Source: an uncultured Veillonella sp. (GTDB lineage: Bacteria > Bacillota > Negativicutes > Veillonellales > Veillonellaceae). Taken from it: a DNA stretch of 19,480 bases. Below, one piece after another: positions 1-7,390 of the stretch. Made by a program: the position numbers and the translations under genes. The notes below the pieces were generated by a model, which saw only the letters and a program-made list of their open reading frames with translations, had not been told where the DNA came from and did not search any database. The DNA lies in contig UQVF01000037.1 in assembly GCA_900544365.1 (NCBI GenBank), positions 1-19,480 of the forward strand, in the 5' to 3' direction. Numbering within the stretch: the stretch's first letter is position 1; every line of letters begins with the position of its first letter.

Positions 1-3000
1 GGCGCTGTAAAAGTAGCTGCTGGTAAAAATGTGAAGGTTACAGACGCTACAACAGACCATGTGACAACATACACAGTGGATGCTATCGATACAAAAGTTG
101 TTGCTGGAGAAGGCTTAGAAGCTACAGGTGGCGATACAGTAGATGCATCGACTAATACACGTAACTACACAGTAGGATTGTCTGCGGATACAAAAGCTAA
201 ATTAGCGAAAGTAGATAACTTAGCGAATACAGTAGGAACGATTGGCGCTGACGGTCGTGATGGCCAAGCAGGTACTGGTAAAGAAGCTACTGATGCAACT
301 GCAGTGGCAGGTGACAAAGGCTTGACTGGTAAAGATGGCTTAAATGGTAAAGACTTAACATCTAAAGTGAATGCATTACGTAACGGCGAAGCTGGAACAG
401 TGGTGTACACAGATGACAAAGGCAACCGTTTAGCAAAAGCTAATGATGGCAAATGGTACAATGCAAAAGCTGTGGATGAGAAAGGTGCATTGAAAGATGT
501 AGCACAACTTCCAGAGGGTGTGACATTAACTCCAGTAGATGCTCCACAAGCTCGTTTAGTAAACCCAGATGGTACAACGACAACAGCGACTGCATTCAAC
601 AATGTGGCATCATCCATTGAGAAGGTAAAAGCTACCGATGCGCAAGGTGCAGAGATTGCAAAACCTACCTTCTTAGATCGCTTGAAAACAGCGGCAACTA
701 CTGAATCTTCTAAACTTGGCGTAGTGAATGTGAAAGACTTGTACGACGCATCGAAAGATATTGTCGATCAAGGACTAGACTTCTATGGCAATGATGAAGT
801 AGAAGCAACTGGTAAAGTACATCGTAACTTAGGTACAGCTGTGAAAATCCAAGGTGCAGGTACTTTCAAACGTGATGCAGATAAAACCAATAACATCAAT
901 GTGAAACGTAACACGGCACAAGATGGATTTGATGTGGAATTGGCTGAAAACTTAACTGGTATGAAAGAAATCGCTGGTACTGGCAAAAATGACCTAGTGA
1001 TTAAAAATGGTGATAATGCAGTAATCACGGTAAAACCTGGTACAGCTGGTGCTAAAGGAGATGTAGACTTCGGTGGCTCTAAAGTGACTAATATTGCGGC
1101 TCCAACAGGTGATAGTGATGCTGTTAATAAATCTTATGTAGATGCCGCATTGAAAGGCGTAAAAGTAAAATCTGATTTACGATATGCAGCAGATACAAAT
1201 GTAGGTGCTGCAGAAGGTGCAGATCACTTAACATTAGGACTTGAAACAGGTACGTTGAAAGTGGCTGGTACAGCTGGTGAGATTACTACAAAAGCTGAAA
1301 ACGGTACGATTACGATTGGATTAGATGCCAAAGCTCGTGAACAATTAGCAAATGCTGCTAAAGTGGGTAACACAGCATCCGATGGACGTGATGGTAAATC
1401 TGGCGTAGGTCAAGATGGCACGGCTGCAGCTGGTACAGCTGGTGCAGCAGGTCCAACTGGTAAAGATGGCTTGAATGGCAAAGACCTTGTAACAAAAGTG
1501 AATGCATTACGTAACGGCGAATCTGGTACAGTGGTTTACACAGATAACAAAGGCAACCGTTTAGTAAAAGCAAATGACGGCAAGTATTATAAAGCGGATG
1601 ATGTAAAAGATGATGGCAACAAAAAAGATGGTGCTCAAGTAGTAACAACTCCAGAAGCTCGTTTAGTCGGTCCAGATGGTTCTACAACGGGAGCTCCAAC
1701 TAAGTTATCTAATATCGCAGCTGGTAACATCGAAAAAGGTTCTACAGATGCTGTTACTGGTGATCAGTTGCACAGTACGAATGAACGTGTAGGCGCTGTA
1801 GAAAAAGCTATTGCGGGCAAAGCAGATGCAACAGATTTAGCTGCGAAAGCTGATAAACAAGTTGTAGATGACTTAGCAAAACGTGTTGAAAAAGGCCGTG
1901 TATTCACCGCAGATACAAAAGATGGAAAAGACCCATTAAAAGCTGAAGTTGGTTTAGGCGATACATTGGCTATCGAAGGTGGTGCGGATCCTGCTAAATT
2001 GACAGATAACAACATTGGAGTTGTGTTAACGCCAGCGAAAGATGGTAAACCAGCTACGATGACTGTGAAATTGGCGAAAGATGTTAAGATGGCAGACGGT
2101 ACGACTTCTTATGAAGAATACTTGAGAGAGTATGAACGTAATGAAAAAGGCGAGCTAAAACTTGACAAAGATAATCATCCAATTCCAGCTAAAAATGCTG
2201 ATGGCACACCTAAGTATCAATTGGATAAGAATGGTAAACCTATTTCTTATTCTGATACAACTATTGGAGGCAAAGGTACATTCTATGGAACTAGTCATGT
2301 AAATGGCGATGCACATGTTACTGAAGACAGCAATGGAGACCCAGTATATGCACGTACTGCTATGACTACTGGTAATGGCACTGTATATACATCTCATGTA
2401 GACGATAAAGGTCGTTTAGTATATAACTATAAACATGATCTCCAAAATACAGTGACTACTGTTGTTAATCCAGAAGGTGTTACAATTATTCCTGGTGAAT
2501 ATAAAGAGAAAGCGCCTGTATCTCTTACAGAAAACGGCTTAAACAACGGTGGCAATACAATCCGTAATGTAGCCCCTGGTGTATACGAATCTGATGCAGC
2601 TACTGTAGGTCAATTGAATGCAGCCACAAACACAATGACTCGTCAAACGAACGAAGTAGGTGCTCATGCAGCCGCATTAGCAGCGATGAACCCATTAAGC
2701 TATGATCCACTTAAAAAATCTCAAGTAATGGCTGGTGTTGGTAAATACAAAAACAGCAAAGCCCTTGCATTAGGGGTGGCTCATTATGCTAACGAAGATA
2801 CGATGTTCAACGTAGGTATCAGCGTTGGCGGTGGCGAAAACATGATGAATGCAGGTGTGACATACCGATTCGGTGGAGAAGACAGCATGATTCCTGAACG
2901 CTACAAAGGTGGCCCAATTTCTTCCGTCTACATTTTACAAGATGAAGTATCTGCCCTTAAGGCTGAAAATGCACAAGTGAAAGCAGATAACGAGCAAGTA

Positions 3001-3108
3001 AAAGCAGACAATGCACGCATGAAAGAAAACTATGAAAAAGTAATGCAAGATAATGAAGAAATGAAAGCACAAATTAAAATGCTTATGGCTCACATGGGCA
3101 TTAAATAA
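1..3108 (+). CDS. Trimeric autotransporter adhesin (YadA/Hep-Hag family), C-terminal part; 5' end outside window
   Basis: The frame is open from base 1, so the gene starts upstream; the GTG at 31 is internal. About 1035 residues are visible. The passenger is Gly/Ala/Thr/Lys-rich with neck-type motifs of trimeric adhesins (DAVNKSYVDAAL near 1120, STDAVTGDQLHST near 1745, DAATVGQLNAA near 2600) and a duplicated segment (see repeats). The last part contains the YadA-like membrane anchor, beginning around MNPLSYDPLKKSQVMAG at 2686 and ending in GVTYRFG near 2876. Such proteins trimerise, insert a 12-strand beta barrel in the outer membrane and bind host or bacterial surfaces. Oddly, the protein does not stop at the barrel: about 75 more residues follow, with PERYKGGPISS and then a Lys/Glu/Ala/Asn/Met-rich heptad-like coiled coil to 3105. 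Family assignment is firm; the ligand cannot be told. Confidence 0.93.
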   Translation, partial: GAVKVAAGKNVKVTDATTDHVTTYTVDAIDTKVVAGEGLEATGGDTVDASTNTRNYTVGLSADTKAKLAKVDNLANTVGTIGADGRDGQAGTGKEATDATAVAGDKGLTGKDGLNGKDLTSKVNALRNGEAGTVVYTDDKGNRLAKANDGKWYNAKAVDEKGALKDVAQLPEGVTLTPVDAPQARLVNPDGTTTTATAFNNVASSIEKVKATDAQGAEIAKPTFLDRLKTAATTESSKLGVVNVKDLYDASKDIVDQGLDFYGNDEVEATGKVHRNLGTAVKIQGAGTFKRDADKTNNINVKRNTAQDGFDVELAENLTGMKEIAGTGKNDLVIKNGDNAVITVKPGTAGAKGDVDFGGSKVTNIAAPTGDSDAVNKSYVDAALKGVKVKSDLRYAADTNVGAAEGADHLTLGLETGTLKVAGTAGEITTKAENGTITIGLDAKAREQLANAAKVGNTASDGRDGKSGVGQDGTAAAGTAGAAGPTGKDGLNGKDLVTKVNALRNGESGTVVYTDNKGNRLVKANDGKYYKADDVKDDGNKKDGAQVVTTPEARLVGPDGSTTGAPTKLSNIAAGNIEKGSTDAVTGDQLHSTNERVGAVEKAIAGKADATDLAAKADKQVVDDLAKRVEKGRVFTADTKDGKDPLKAEVGLGDTLAIEGGADPAKLTDNNIGVVLTPAKDGKPATMTVKLAKDVKMADGTTSYEEYLREYERNEKGELKLDKDNHPIPAKNADGTPKYQLDKNGKPISYSDTTIGGKGTFYGTSHVNGDAHVTEDSNGDPVYARTAMTTGNGTVYTSHVDDKGRLVYNYKHDLQNTVTTVVNPEGVTIIPGEYKEKAPVSLTENGLNNGGNTIRNVAPGVYESDAATVGQLNAATNTMTRQTNEVGAHAAALAAMNPLSYDPLKKSQVMAGVGKYKNSKALALGVAHYANEDTMFNVGISVGGGENMMNAGVTYRFGGEDSMIPERYKGGPISSVYILQDEVSALKAENAQVKADNEQVKADNARMKENYEKVMQDNEEMKAQIKMLMAHMGIK
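328..459 (+). repeat. Intragenic repeat A, copy 1, in adhesin passenger
   Basis: This 132-bp stretch (GKDGLNGKDL... through KVNALRNGE, GTVVYTD, KGNRL, KANDGK) recurs at 1459-1590 with mostly synonymous or conservative changes. It is preceded in both copies by a Gly-rich DGRDG-containing stretch. It marks an internal domain duplication of the fibre. Confidence 0.85.
1459..1590 (+). repeat. Intragenic repeat A, copy 2, in adhesin passenger
   Basis: Second copy of the segment at 328-459, same length and same frame. The preceding Gly-rich linker is longer here (GTAAAGTAGAAGPTGKDG). Recombination between the copies could change fibre length. Confidence 0.85.
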
Positions 3109-3155
3109 TAGAAGCGATTCTATTCCCCACAAAGAAAGGTCATAGACTTTCATAA

Positions 3156-3195
3156 GAAAACCCTCCTGAGGTACATACCTTGGGAGAGTTTTTCT
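3156..3195 (+). terminator. Rho-independent terminator of the adhesin gene
   Basis: Stem AAAACCCTCCTGAGGT / ACCTTGGGAGAGTTTT around an ACAT loop (with G-T pairs and one or two mismatches), ending in a T run. It lies about 50 bases after the adhesin stop. Confidence 0.8.
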
Positions 3196-3227
3196 AATTT
3201 GTGCTTTTAGTGTTATCTGACACGTGA

Positions 3228-3233
3228 TATAAT
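3228..3233 (+). promoter_or_regulatory. Promoter -10 for cassette-1 antisense RNA
   Basis: TATAAT preceded by TGA (extended -10, TGnTATAAT); no good -35. It points into the toxin cassette from the left, opposite to the toxin gene. Cassette 2 has the same TGATATAAT at its left end. Confidence 0.55.
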
Positions 3234-3239
3234 GAGAAT

Positions 3240-3347
3240 ATAAAAAGAGAGCCAATAACGTGGTGGTAGCGTTAGGCTCATCTGGGATATAGAATGGCCT
3301 AACGTGTATAAGTAGTAGGAATACTTATCATAGCGTTAGGCTTTTCA
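3240..3347 (+). ncRNA. Putative antisense (antitoxin) RNA of holin-like toxin cassette 1
   Basis: Inferred transcript from the extended -10 at 3228 to the hairpin at 3297-3341, which is followed by TTTT on this strand only. It would meet the 3' end of the toxin mRNA convergently and share this hairpin with it. The TSS is estimated, not observed. Confidence 0.5.
3297..3341. terminator. Shared bidirectional terminator hairpin, cassette 1
   Basis: Outer stem GCCTAACG / CGTTAGGC, inner stem ATAAGTA / TACTTAT. The T run (TTTT) is on the plus-strand side, the antisense RNA's end. The outer stem is the same in cassettes 2, 4 and 5; the inner stem differs. Confidence 0.7.
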
Positions 3348-3359
3348 CATATTTAAGGA

Positions 3360-3440
3360 TTATTTCTTCAAATATGTGAGTAATGCTAATACGAACATAG
3401 CGAATAAAATTATGATAGAAATTGCTTCGAATACGGTCAT
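3360..3440 (-). CDS. Holin-like type I toxin peptide (Hol-Tox/TxpA-like), 26 aa, cassette 1
   Basis: Small ORF beginning MTVFEAISIIILFAMF and ending LLTYLKK. The start MTxFEAxSxxI, a single hydrophobic span and a short Lys tail match the putative holin-like toxin family (Hol-Tox; TxpA of Bacillus subtilis begins in the same way). A very strong ribosome site, GGGAGGTGAG, lies 4 bases upstream of ATG. A minus-strand promoter fits upstream: TTCACA (3531-3536), 18-base spacer, TATACT (3507-3512). Such peptides insert in the membrane and are normally silenced by an antisense RNA; here a plus-strand RNA from 3240 would do that. The gene lies between inverted-repeat arms at 3247-3283 and 3469-3499. 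The ORF is directly read; toxicity is inferred from family resemblance. Confidence 0.75.
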   Translation of the reverse strand: MTVFEAISIIILFAMFVLALLTYLKK

Positions 3441-3506
3441 ATTACTCACCTCCCTTACTAAGTAAGAAAGATGAACCTAACTCACGTTAGAGGCTCTCAT
3501 GGCTAT

Positions 3507-3536
3507 AGTATATCATAAGAATATTCGTAATGTGAA
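3507..3536 (-). promoter_or_regulatory. Promoter of toxin gene, cassette 1
   Basis: Minus-strand TTCACA (3536-3531), 18-base spacer, TATACT (3512-3507). Spacing and hexamers suit a housekeeping sigma factor. Confidence 0.55.
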
Positions 3537-3559
3537 AAATAAAGTAATTATTAATATAA

Positions 3560-3617
3560 GGGCAATCTGTTTTCTAATCTTTTGTAGGTTGATTGAGCGT
3601 GACAAATTGCCTTTTTA
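3560..3617 (+). terminator. Long imperfect hairpin with T run, possible terminator
   Basis: GGGCAAT..TG pairs with CA..ATTGCC and encloses a second CTAATC / GATTGAG pairing; TTTTT follows on the plus strand. It would insulate the hydrolase operon from upstream transcription. It could also be the 3' end of an unrecognised small RNA. Confidence 0.5.
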
Positions 3618-3640
3618 TATATGTGGAAGAGAAAATATGT

Positions 3641-3646
3641 TATAAT
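3641..3646 (+). promoter_or_regulatory. Extended -10 promoter of the hydrolase-DUF445 operon
   Basis: TATAAT preceded by TGT (TGnTATAAT), 36 bases before the start codon; the -35 is weak, which is common with an extended -10. The ribosome site AGGAG follows near 3672. Confidence 0.6.
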
Positions 3647-3682
3647 AAAAGTAATCAATAAAATTATCAATTAGGAGTTAAT

Positions 3683-4516
3683 ATGAAAGTTACCTATTTA
3701 GAGCATAGCGGTTTTGTCATTGAAGCTGGCAAACGGGCTTATGTATTTGATTACTGGAAAGATCCAGCTGGTGTGGTAGATACATTAGTGGAACAAGACT
3801 ACGAGTTACATTTCTTTGTATCCCATATCCATCATGATCATTATGTGAAATCAATTTTCAAATATTTACCATATATACACAGTGTTTGGTATCATGAAGA
3901 TGTACCAGCTTTGAGAGATGCTTATCAACAAGTGCAGGAGATAGTAGATATTAAGCAAGATGGTGAGAAAGCTAACTTACTATTAGAACGAATCAATAAG
4001 GATTATCCTAGTGCGGGCCAGACTATAGCAAGGGAAACTTTGACAGAAGAGATAATACAACAAGTATTTTCTTTGCGTTCTATGGCAGTAGGTGAAACTT
4101 TAGAGGGTGAAGGGCTGACTGTCACCATGTTTGGCTCCACGGATGCAGGCGGTTCGTTCTTGGTGGATACAGGGACACATCGAATCTTTCACGCAGGAGA
4201 TTTAAACTGGTGGCATTGGTCTGGAGATACGCCGGAAAATATTGCAGAGGCGAAAGCGTTAAAAGAGAAAGAGTTCGCTCCTCTCACAGGTTTATCCGTA
4301 GATATCATGATGTTCCCGGTGGATGCTCGTCTAGAAGTAGCCCGTGAATGGGGAGCCTTAGAAGTGTTAGATATGATGAATACGAAACTATTTATTCCTA
4401 TGCATGCCAATGGTCCTATTTGGGTGCCATCGGAAACATTCCGGCACACATACTCAAACCAACGGTGTTGGATTCCTACACAGCCAGGGGATGCGGTGGT
4501 AGAGGAAGTGAAGTAA
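3683..4516 (+). CDS. Metallo-beta-lactamase-fold hydrolase (UlaG/Lactamase_B_3-like)
   Basis: 277 residues. The metal-binding motif SHIHHDH (residues 47-53, ligands H48, H50, D52, H53) is intact, and further candidate ligands lie in HAGDLNWWHW (third His and bridging Asp) and in MHANGPIW near the C-terminus. The N-terminus MKVTYLEHSGFVIEAG is typical of small, stand-alone MBL hydrolases related to UlaG. No signal peptide, so cytoplasmic. The start is the ATG 7 bases after AGGAG. It is first in an operon: its TAA is followed directly by the ATG of the next gene. The substrate cannot be told; the link to two DUF445 membrane proteins suggests an envelope-related or housekeeping role, but that is inference. 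Confidence 0.85.
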   Translation: MKVTYLEHSGFVIEAGKRAYVFDYWKDPAGVVDTLVEQDYELHFFVSHIHHDHYVKSIFKYLPYIHSVWYHEDVPALRDAYQQVQEIVDIKQDGEKANLLLERINKDYPSAGQTIARETLTEEIIQQVFSLRSMAVGETLEGEGLTVTMFGSTDAGGSFLVDTGTHRIFHAGDLNWWHWSGDTPENIAEAKALKEKEFAPLTGLSVDIMMFPVDARLEVAREWGALEVLDMMNTKLFIPMHANGPIWVPSETFRHTYSNQRCWIPTQPGDAVVEEVK

Positions 4517-5746
4517 ATGACACCATGGTTACAACGACATGGAGCGACTTCCTTATTAGTCTTGATGGCAGTCATATTCTTAGTGACCTATCCCTTTCAT
4601 AGAGATCCTTTCTGGGGGCTTATCACGCATATTTCAGGAGCTGCCATGATTGGTGGCTTAGCCGACTGGTATGCGGTGACGGCGCTGTTTACGAAACCCT
4701 TAGGGATTCCTTTCAAAACGGCGCTCATCCCTAGGAATAAGGCGCGGTTCGTGGAAATGGCACGGCATATGATGGTGGACGAACTCCTTCGGGTGTCCCA
4801 CATGTACGAGGTGCTGAAACAGGAACGTGTACCGCAGCGGATTGTGTCGTTTATGAATAGTGCTACGGGTCGGGGATATGTTCATGTGTGTTTTGAGGAA
4901 TTGAAAGACCATGTATTGCCTCATGTGAAAGAAAATTTATTGCAAGAGCAACTGCTAGGTCACATCAAGAACGGTGTGGAGTCTTGGCGAGTGACGCCTT
5001 TTGTGGTTAGCTTGTGTCGCCAACTCTTAGAACCAGAACGAGCAGAGGTGTTATGGATGCACATCAATCGTATGCTCCAACGATTACTTGCTGCGGAGGG
5101 AATTCGCCCTTATTTGTTAGGATTGGTGTCCTCTGTGATGAACCGCTACGCAGACCATTCTTTTTTACGAGAATTGGCGCTAGCATTGGGCGGGGAGTCA
5201 CTTTCACCGGAGTACATTACGCACATGATACAAGTGAAAGGCTGTGCCTATTTGATGAGTCAAGAGTCCTTGCAGTCGCCTTTGGGGGCTGCGGTGTACA
5301 CGAAGGCTTGGTGGGCAGTGGATGAATTAGCACAAAATGGGCAGTGGCAACAAAAACTAGAAGATAAAAAGAATGCATGGTTCCGAGAGTTTATCGAAGA
5401 TGGCTATGTGTTACAAGATACCTTAGACCTTGCGCGCTATGTAGAGCAAGGGGAAGCGGAATTATACCATTTCTTTGAGCGGTTGGAAACGAATGCTATA
5501 AAAGGTCGAAAGGCAGAGCGATTTATTTTATTCCAATTGTTGCACGTCTTAAATTACGTGCGCCCTTGGATTGAACACATTGTCGTGCGCGAGATGAATC
5601 GATTTACACCAGAGGAAATTACTCGCATTTTACAATCTAAATTGGGCTATGATTTGCAGATGATACGCATCAACGGATCCTTGGTGGGCGCTATCTTAGG
5701 TGGTCTTTTCTACGGATTGACCTTGCTGAAAGGAGGGATCTTATGA
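4517..5746 (+). CDS. DUF445 family membrane protein, copy 1
   Basis: 409 residues. An N-terminal hydrophobic segment (about residues 11-26) is followed by the DUF445 signature GGLADWYAVTALFTKPLGIP and then LIPRNKARF. The long middle is helical and charged, and the C-terminus ends in a second hydrophobic segment after IRINGSLVGAILGG. This is the usual layout of the family (E. coli YjiN): two membrane ends with a large helical middle part. The ATG follows the upstream stop with no gap; the ribosome site is GAGGAAG inside the previous gene. It overlaps the next gene by 4 bases (ATGA), so the two paralogues are translationally coupled. The biochemical function of DUF445 proteins is unknown. Confidence 0.88.
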   Translation: MTPWLQRHGATSLLVLMAVIFLVTYPFHRDPFWGLITHISGAAMIGGLADWYAVTALFTKPLGIPFKTALIPRNKARFVEMARHMMVDELLRVSHMYEVLKQERVPQRIVSFMNSATGRGYVHVCFEELKDHVLPHVKENLLQEQLLGHIKNGVESWRVTPFVVSLCRQLLEPERAEVLWMHINRMLQRLLAAEGIRPYLLGLVSSVMNRYADHSFLRELALALGGESLSPEYITHMIQVKGCAYLMSQESLQSPLGAAVYTKAWWAVDELAQNGQWQQKLEDKKNAWFREFIEDGYVLQDTLDLARYVEQGEAELYHFFERLETNAIKGRKAERFILFQLLHVLNYVRPWIEHIVVREMNRFTPEEITRILQSKLGYDLQMIRINGSLVGAILGGLFYGLTLLKGGIL

Positions 5747-7059
5747 GCCCTCGTGTCATAGAACCTAGCAGGAATCCCTATACAATGTATGCAAACCGAC
5801 TGTTGATTACTATGGCGGTGTTGTTTGCTTTTGTGTGGTGGGGTCAGTGGTATATCTTGGCTCCTTGGTATGATGGTTTGTATTGGTTTGTCCAATCTGC
5901 CCTCATCGGCAGCGTAGCGGACTGGTTTGCGGTGACTGCTTTATTTAGGAAACCGTTGGGGGTATCCTTTCATACAGAGCTGATTCCACGGAATAAGAAT
6001 CGCCTTATTGAGGGGATTATCCGCATGGTGAATACGAAACTACTTACTTATGACCAATGTAAAAGTGCCATTGAACGGGTACAGTTTGTGCCTTTCTTAG
6101 ATCAATATATTCGCAGTGATGTAGGACGGAATACGGTGCGCCAAGGGATTGCCGCGGTGTTGTCGGAGTTGTGGGAACGTCGTAGTGATCGGGAGTGGGC
6201 CCAATGGGGTGCACAGCGGTTGCGAAAATTTTTGCATAACCAATCTTTCATCGGTCCTATGCAACAGACTTTACTGCATGTGTGTGAACATAATCGCTAT
6301 GAAAGTGTGGTCATTCGAGGGATTGACTATTTACAACGGGCGTTATATACGCCAAAGGCACAGCAATGGCTAGAAGCGGTCATTGAAGAAGAAATCGAAA
6401 AACGTAAAAAAGATGTATTAGCAGCAGTTCTTATTGGACTTTCAGAGGGATTGAACATTGTGAACGTCCAAGAAATGGCACGGGCTATCATCGAAGAAGC
6501 ACATCAAATGTTGGAGCGATGGAAACAGCCGAACAGTACGGAGCGCTTGGTATGGTTACGCCAATGGGTAGGTCCTTTACAACAGATGGCATCAAATCGA
6601 ACGATTACAAAAACATTGGACGATGCCATCCAACAATGGATTGATGTGCAAGATTGGGAGCTTATGCTAGAAGCGTACGTGTGTCCACGGATTCGTGAAG
6701 GCATGGTGTCCAGCGATGGGTCATCGCCAATGGCGATTGCTTTGGAATCGAGCTTCCAAAACTTATGGAACCAATACTGTAAAGAGCCGGGCATGGTGGA
6801 ACGCCTAGAAGAAGCGTTGACACACATTATGCTACACATTGCGTCTAAAAGCCATGGATTTATTGGTATCATCATCCGTGAAGTGCTACAAAGTTTGAGT
6901 ACAGAACGGTTCATCCATTTTATTGAAAGTAAGGTGGAAGAAGACCTTGCTTGGATTCGCATTAATGGAGCCCTCGTGGGTGGCGTAGCAGGATTGGGAA
7001 CGTGGTTATTCTTGTATTACGTGTATGAGCCAGTATTGCAGAGCTTGGGAATTATCTAG
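5743..7059 (+). CDS. DUF445 family membrane protein, copy 2
   Basis: 438 residues, with the same plan as its upstream neighbour: an N-terminal membrane segment (about residues 19-50), the signature GSVADWFAVTALFRKPLGVS, then LIPRNKNRL, a long helical region, and a C-terminal segment after IRINGALVGGVAG. The two copies share the signature and the IRINGxLVG motif but are otherwise divergent, so the duplication is old and they may act as a hetero-oligomer (inference). The ribosome site AAAGGAGGG lies 7 bases before ATG; the ATGA overlap couples it to copy 1. It is the last gene of the operon; the next clear terminator is at 7239-7284. Confidence 0.88.
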   Translation: MSPRVIEPSRNPYTMYANRLLITMAVLFAFVWWGQWYILAPWYDGLYWFVQSALIGSVADWFAVTALFRKPLGVSFHTELIPRNKNRLIEGIIRMVNTKLLTYDQCKSAIERVQFVPFLDQYIRSDVGRNTVRQGIAAVLSELWERRSDREWAQWGAQRLRKFLHNQSFIGPMQQTLLHVCEHNRYESVVIRGIDYLQRALYTPKAQQWLEAVIEEEIEKRKKDVLAAVLIGLSEGLNIVNVQEMARAIIEEAHQMLERWKQPNSTERLVWLRQWVGPLQQMASNRTITKTLDDAIQQWIDVQDWELMLEAYVCPRIREGMVSSDGSSPMAIALESSFQNLWNQYCKEPGMVERLEEALTHIMLHIASKSHGFIGIIIREVLQSLSTERFIHFIESKVEEDLAWIRINGALVGGVAGLGTWLFLYYVYEPVLQSLGII

Positions 7060-7390
7060 TTCTGCATATAGTTTTTATTGAACTCAATGCTAGTATGCTG
7101 ATACATTGCTTTAGATAGATGCAGTATATTCTCATACCTTATGCATGGGTAAGCAATGTTGAATAGAAACTTATAAGTATTACTTTTAGAGTTTAGTGTT
7201 TGCTGTATCTAAGGGATTTATTATAAAATCGTATATAGAAAAAATAGGAGACCCAGATTCGATGGAATCAGGTCCCCTATTTTTCATTTGAAAGTTCTAT
7301 ATGGTTGCAGCTCTGTTAAAAAGAGACATATAGCCAATGAAATTATACAGGATTGTAGGTATATTTCGCTTTACACGAGTAATAGGTCTA
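7060..7390. other. Convergent intergenic region between DUF445 operon and bioB
   Basis: 331 bases with no credible ORF. The only structure I can support is the bidirectional terminator at 7239-7284. The rest is AT-rich and featureless to my reading. Confidence 0.6.
7239..7284. terminator. Bidirectional rho-independent terminator
   Basis: AAAAATAGG-A-GACC pairs with GGTC-C-CCTATTTTT; a small TTC/GAA pairing lies in the loop. A-run and T-run flank it on both strands, so it can end both the DUF445 operon and bioB, which converge here. Confidence 0.85.

Larger units (their letters stand above)
3247..3499. repeat. Inverted-repeat-bounded toxin cassette 1
   Basis: The left arm (GAGAGCC..TAACGTG..TTAGGCTCATCT, 3247-3283) is an imperfect inverted copy of the right arm (AGATGAACCTAACTCACGTTAGAGGCTCTC, in two parts, 3469-3499). 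Because the arms are inverted, toxin mRNA and antisense RNA begin with nearly the same sequence. The same plan recurs at 8831-9079, 15596-15845 and 17221-17469 with the toxin on the plus strand. Confidence 0.7.

Noticed and set aside
31..3108. GTG at 31 as the adhesin start
   Set aside because: The frame is open back to base 1 with adhesin-like sequence and no ribosome site before 31, so the gene begins upstream.
2935..3255. 106-residue minus-strand ORF over the adhesin end
   Set aside because: Runs through the adhesin terminator and coding region; Phe/His/Cys-rich composition typical of antisense to coiled-coil codons.
6504..6962. 152-residue minus-strand ORF
   Set aside because: Antisense shadow of the second DUF445 gene; low-complexity composition and no ribosome site.
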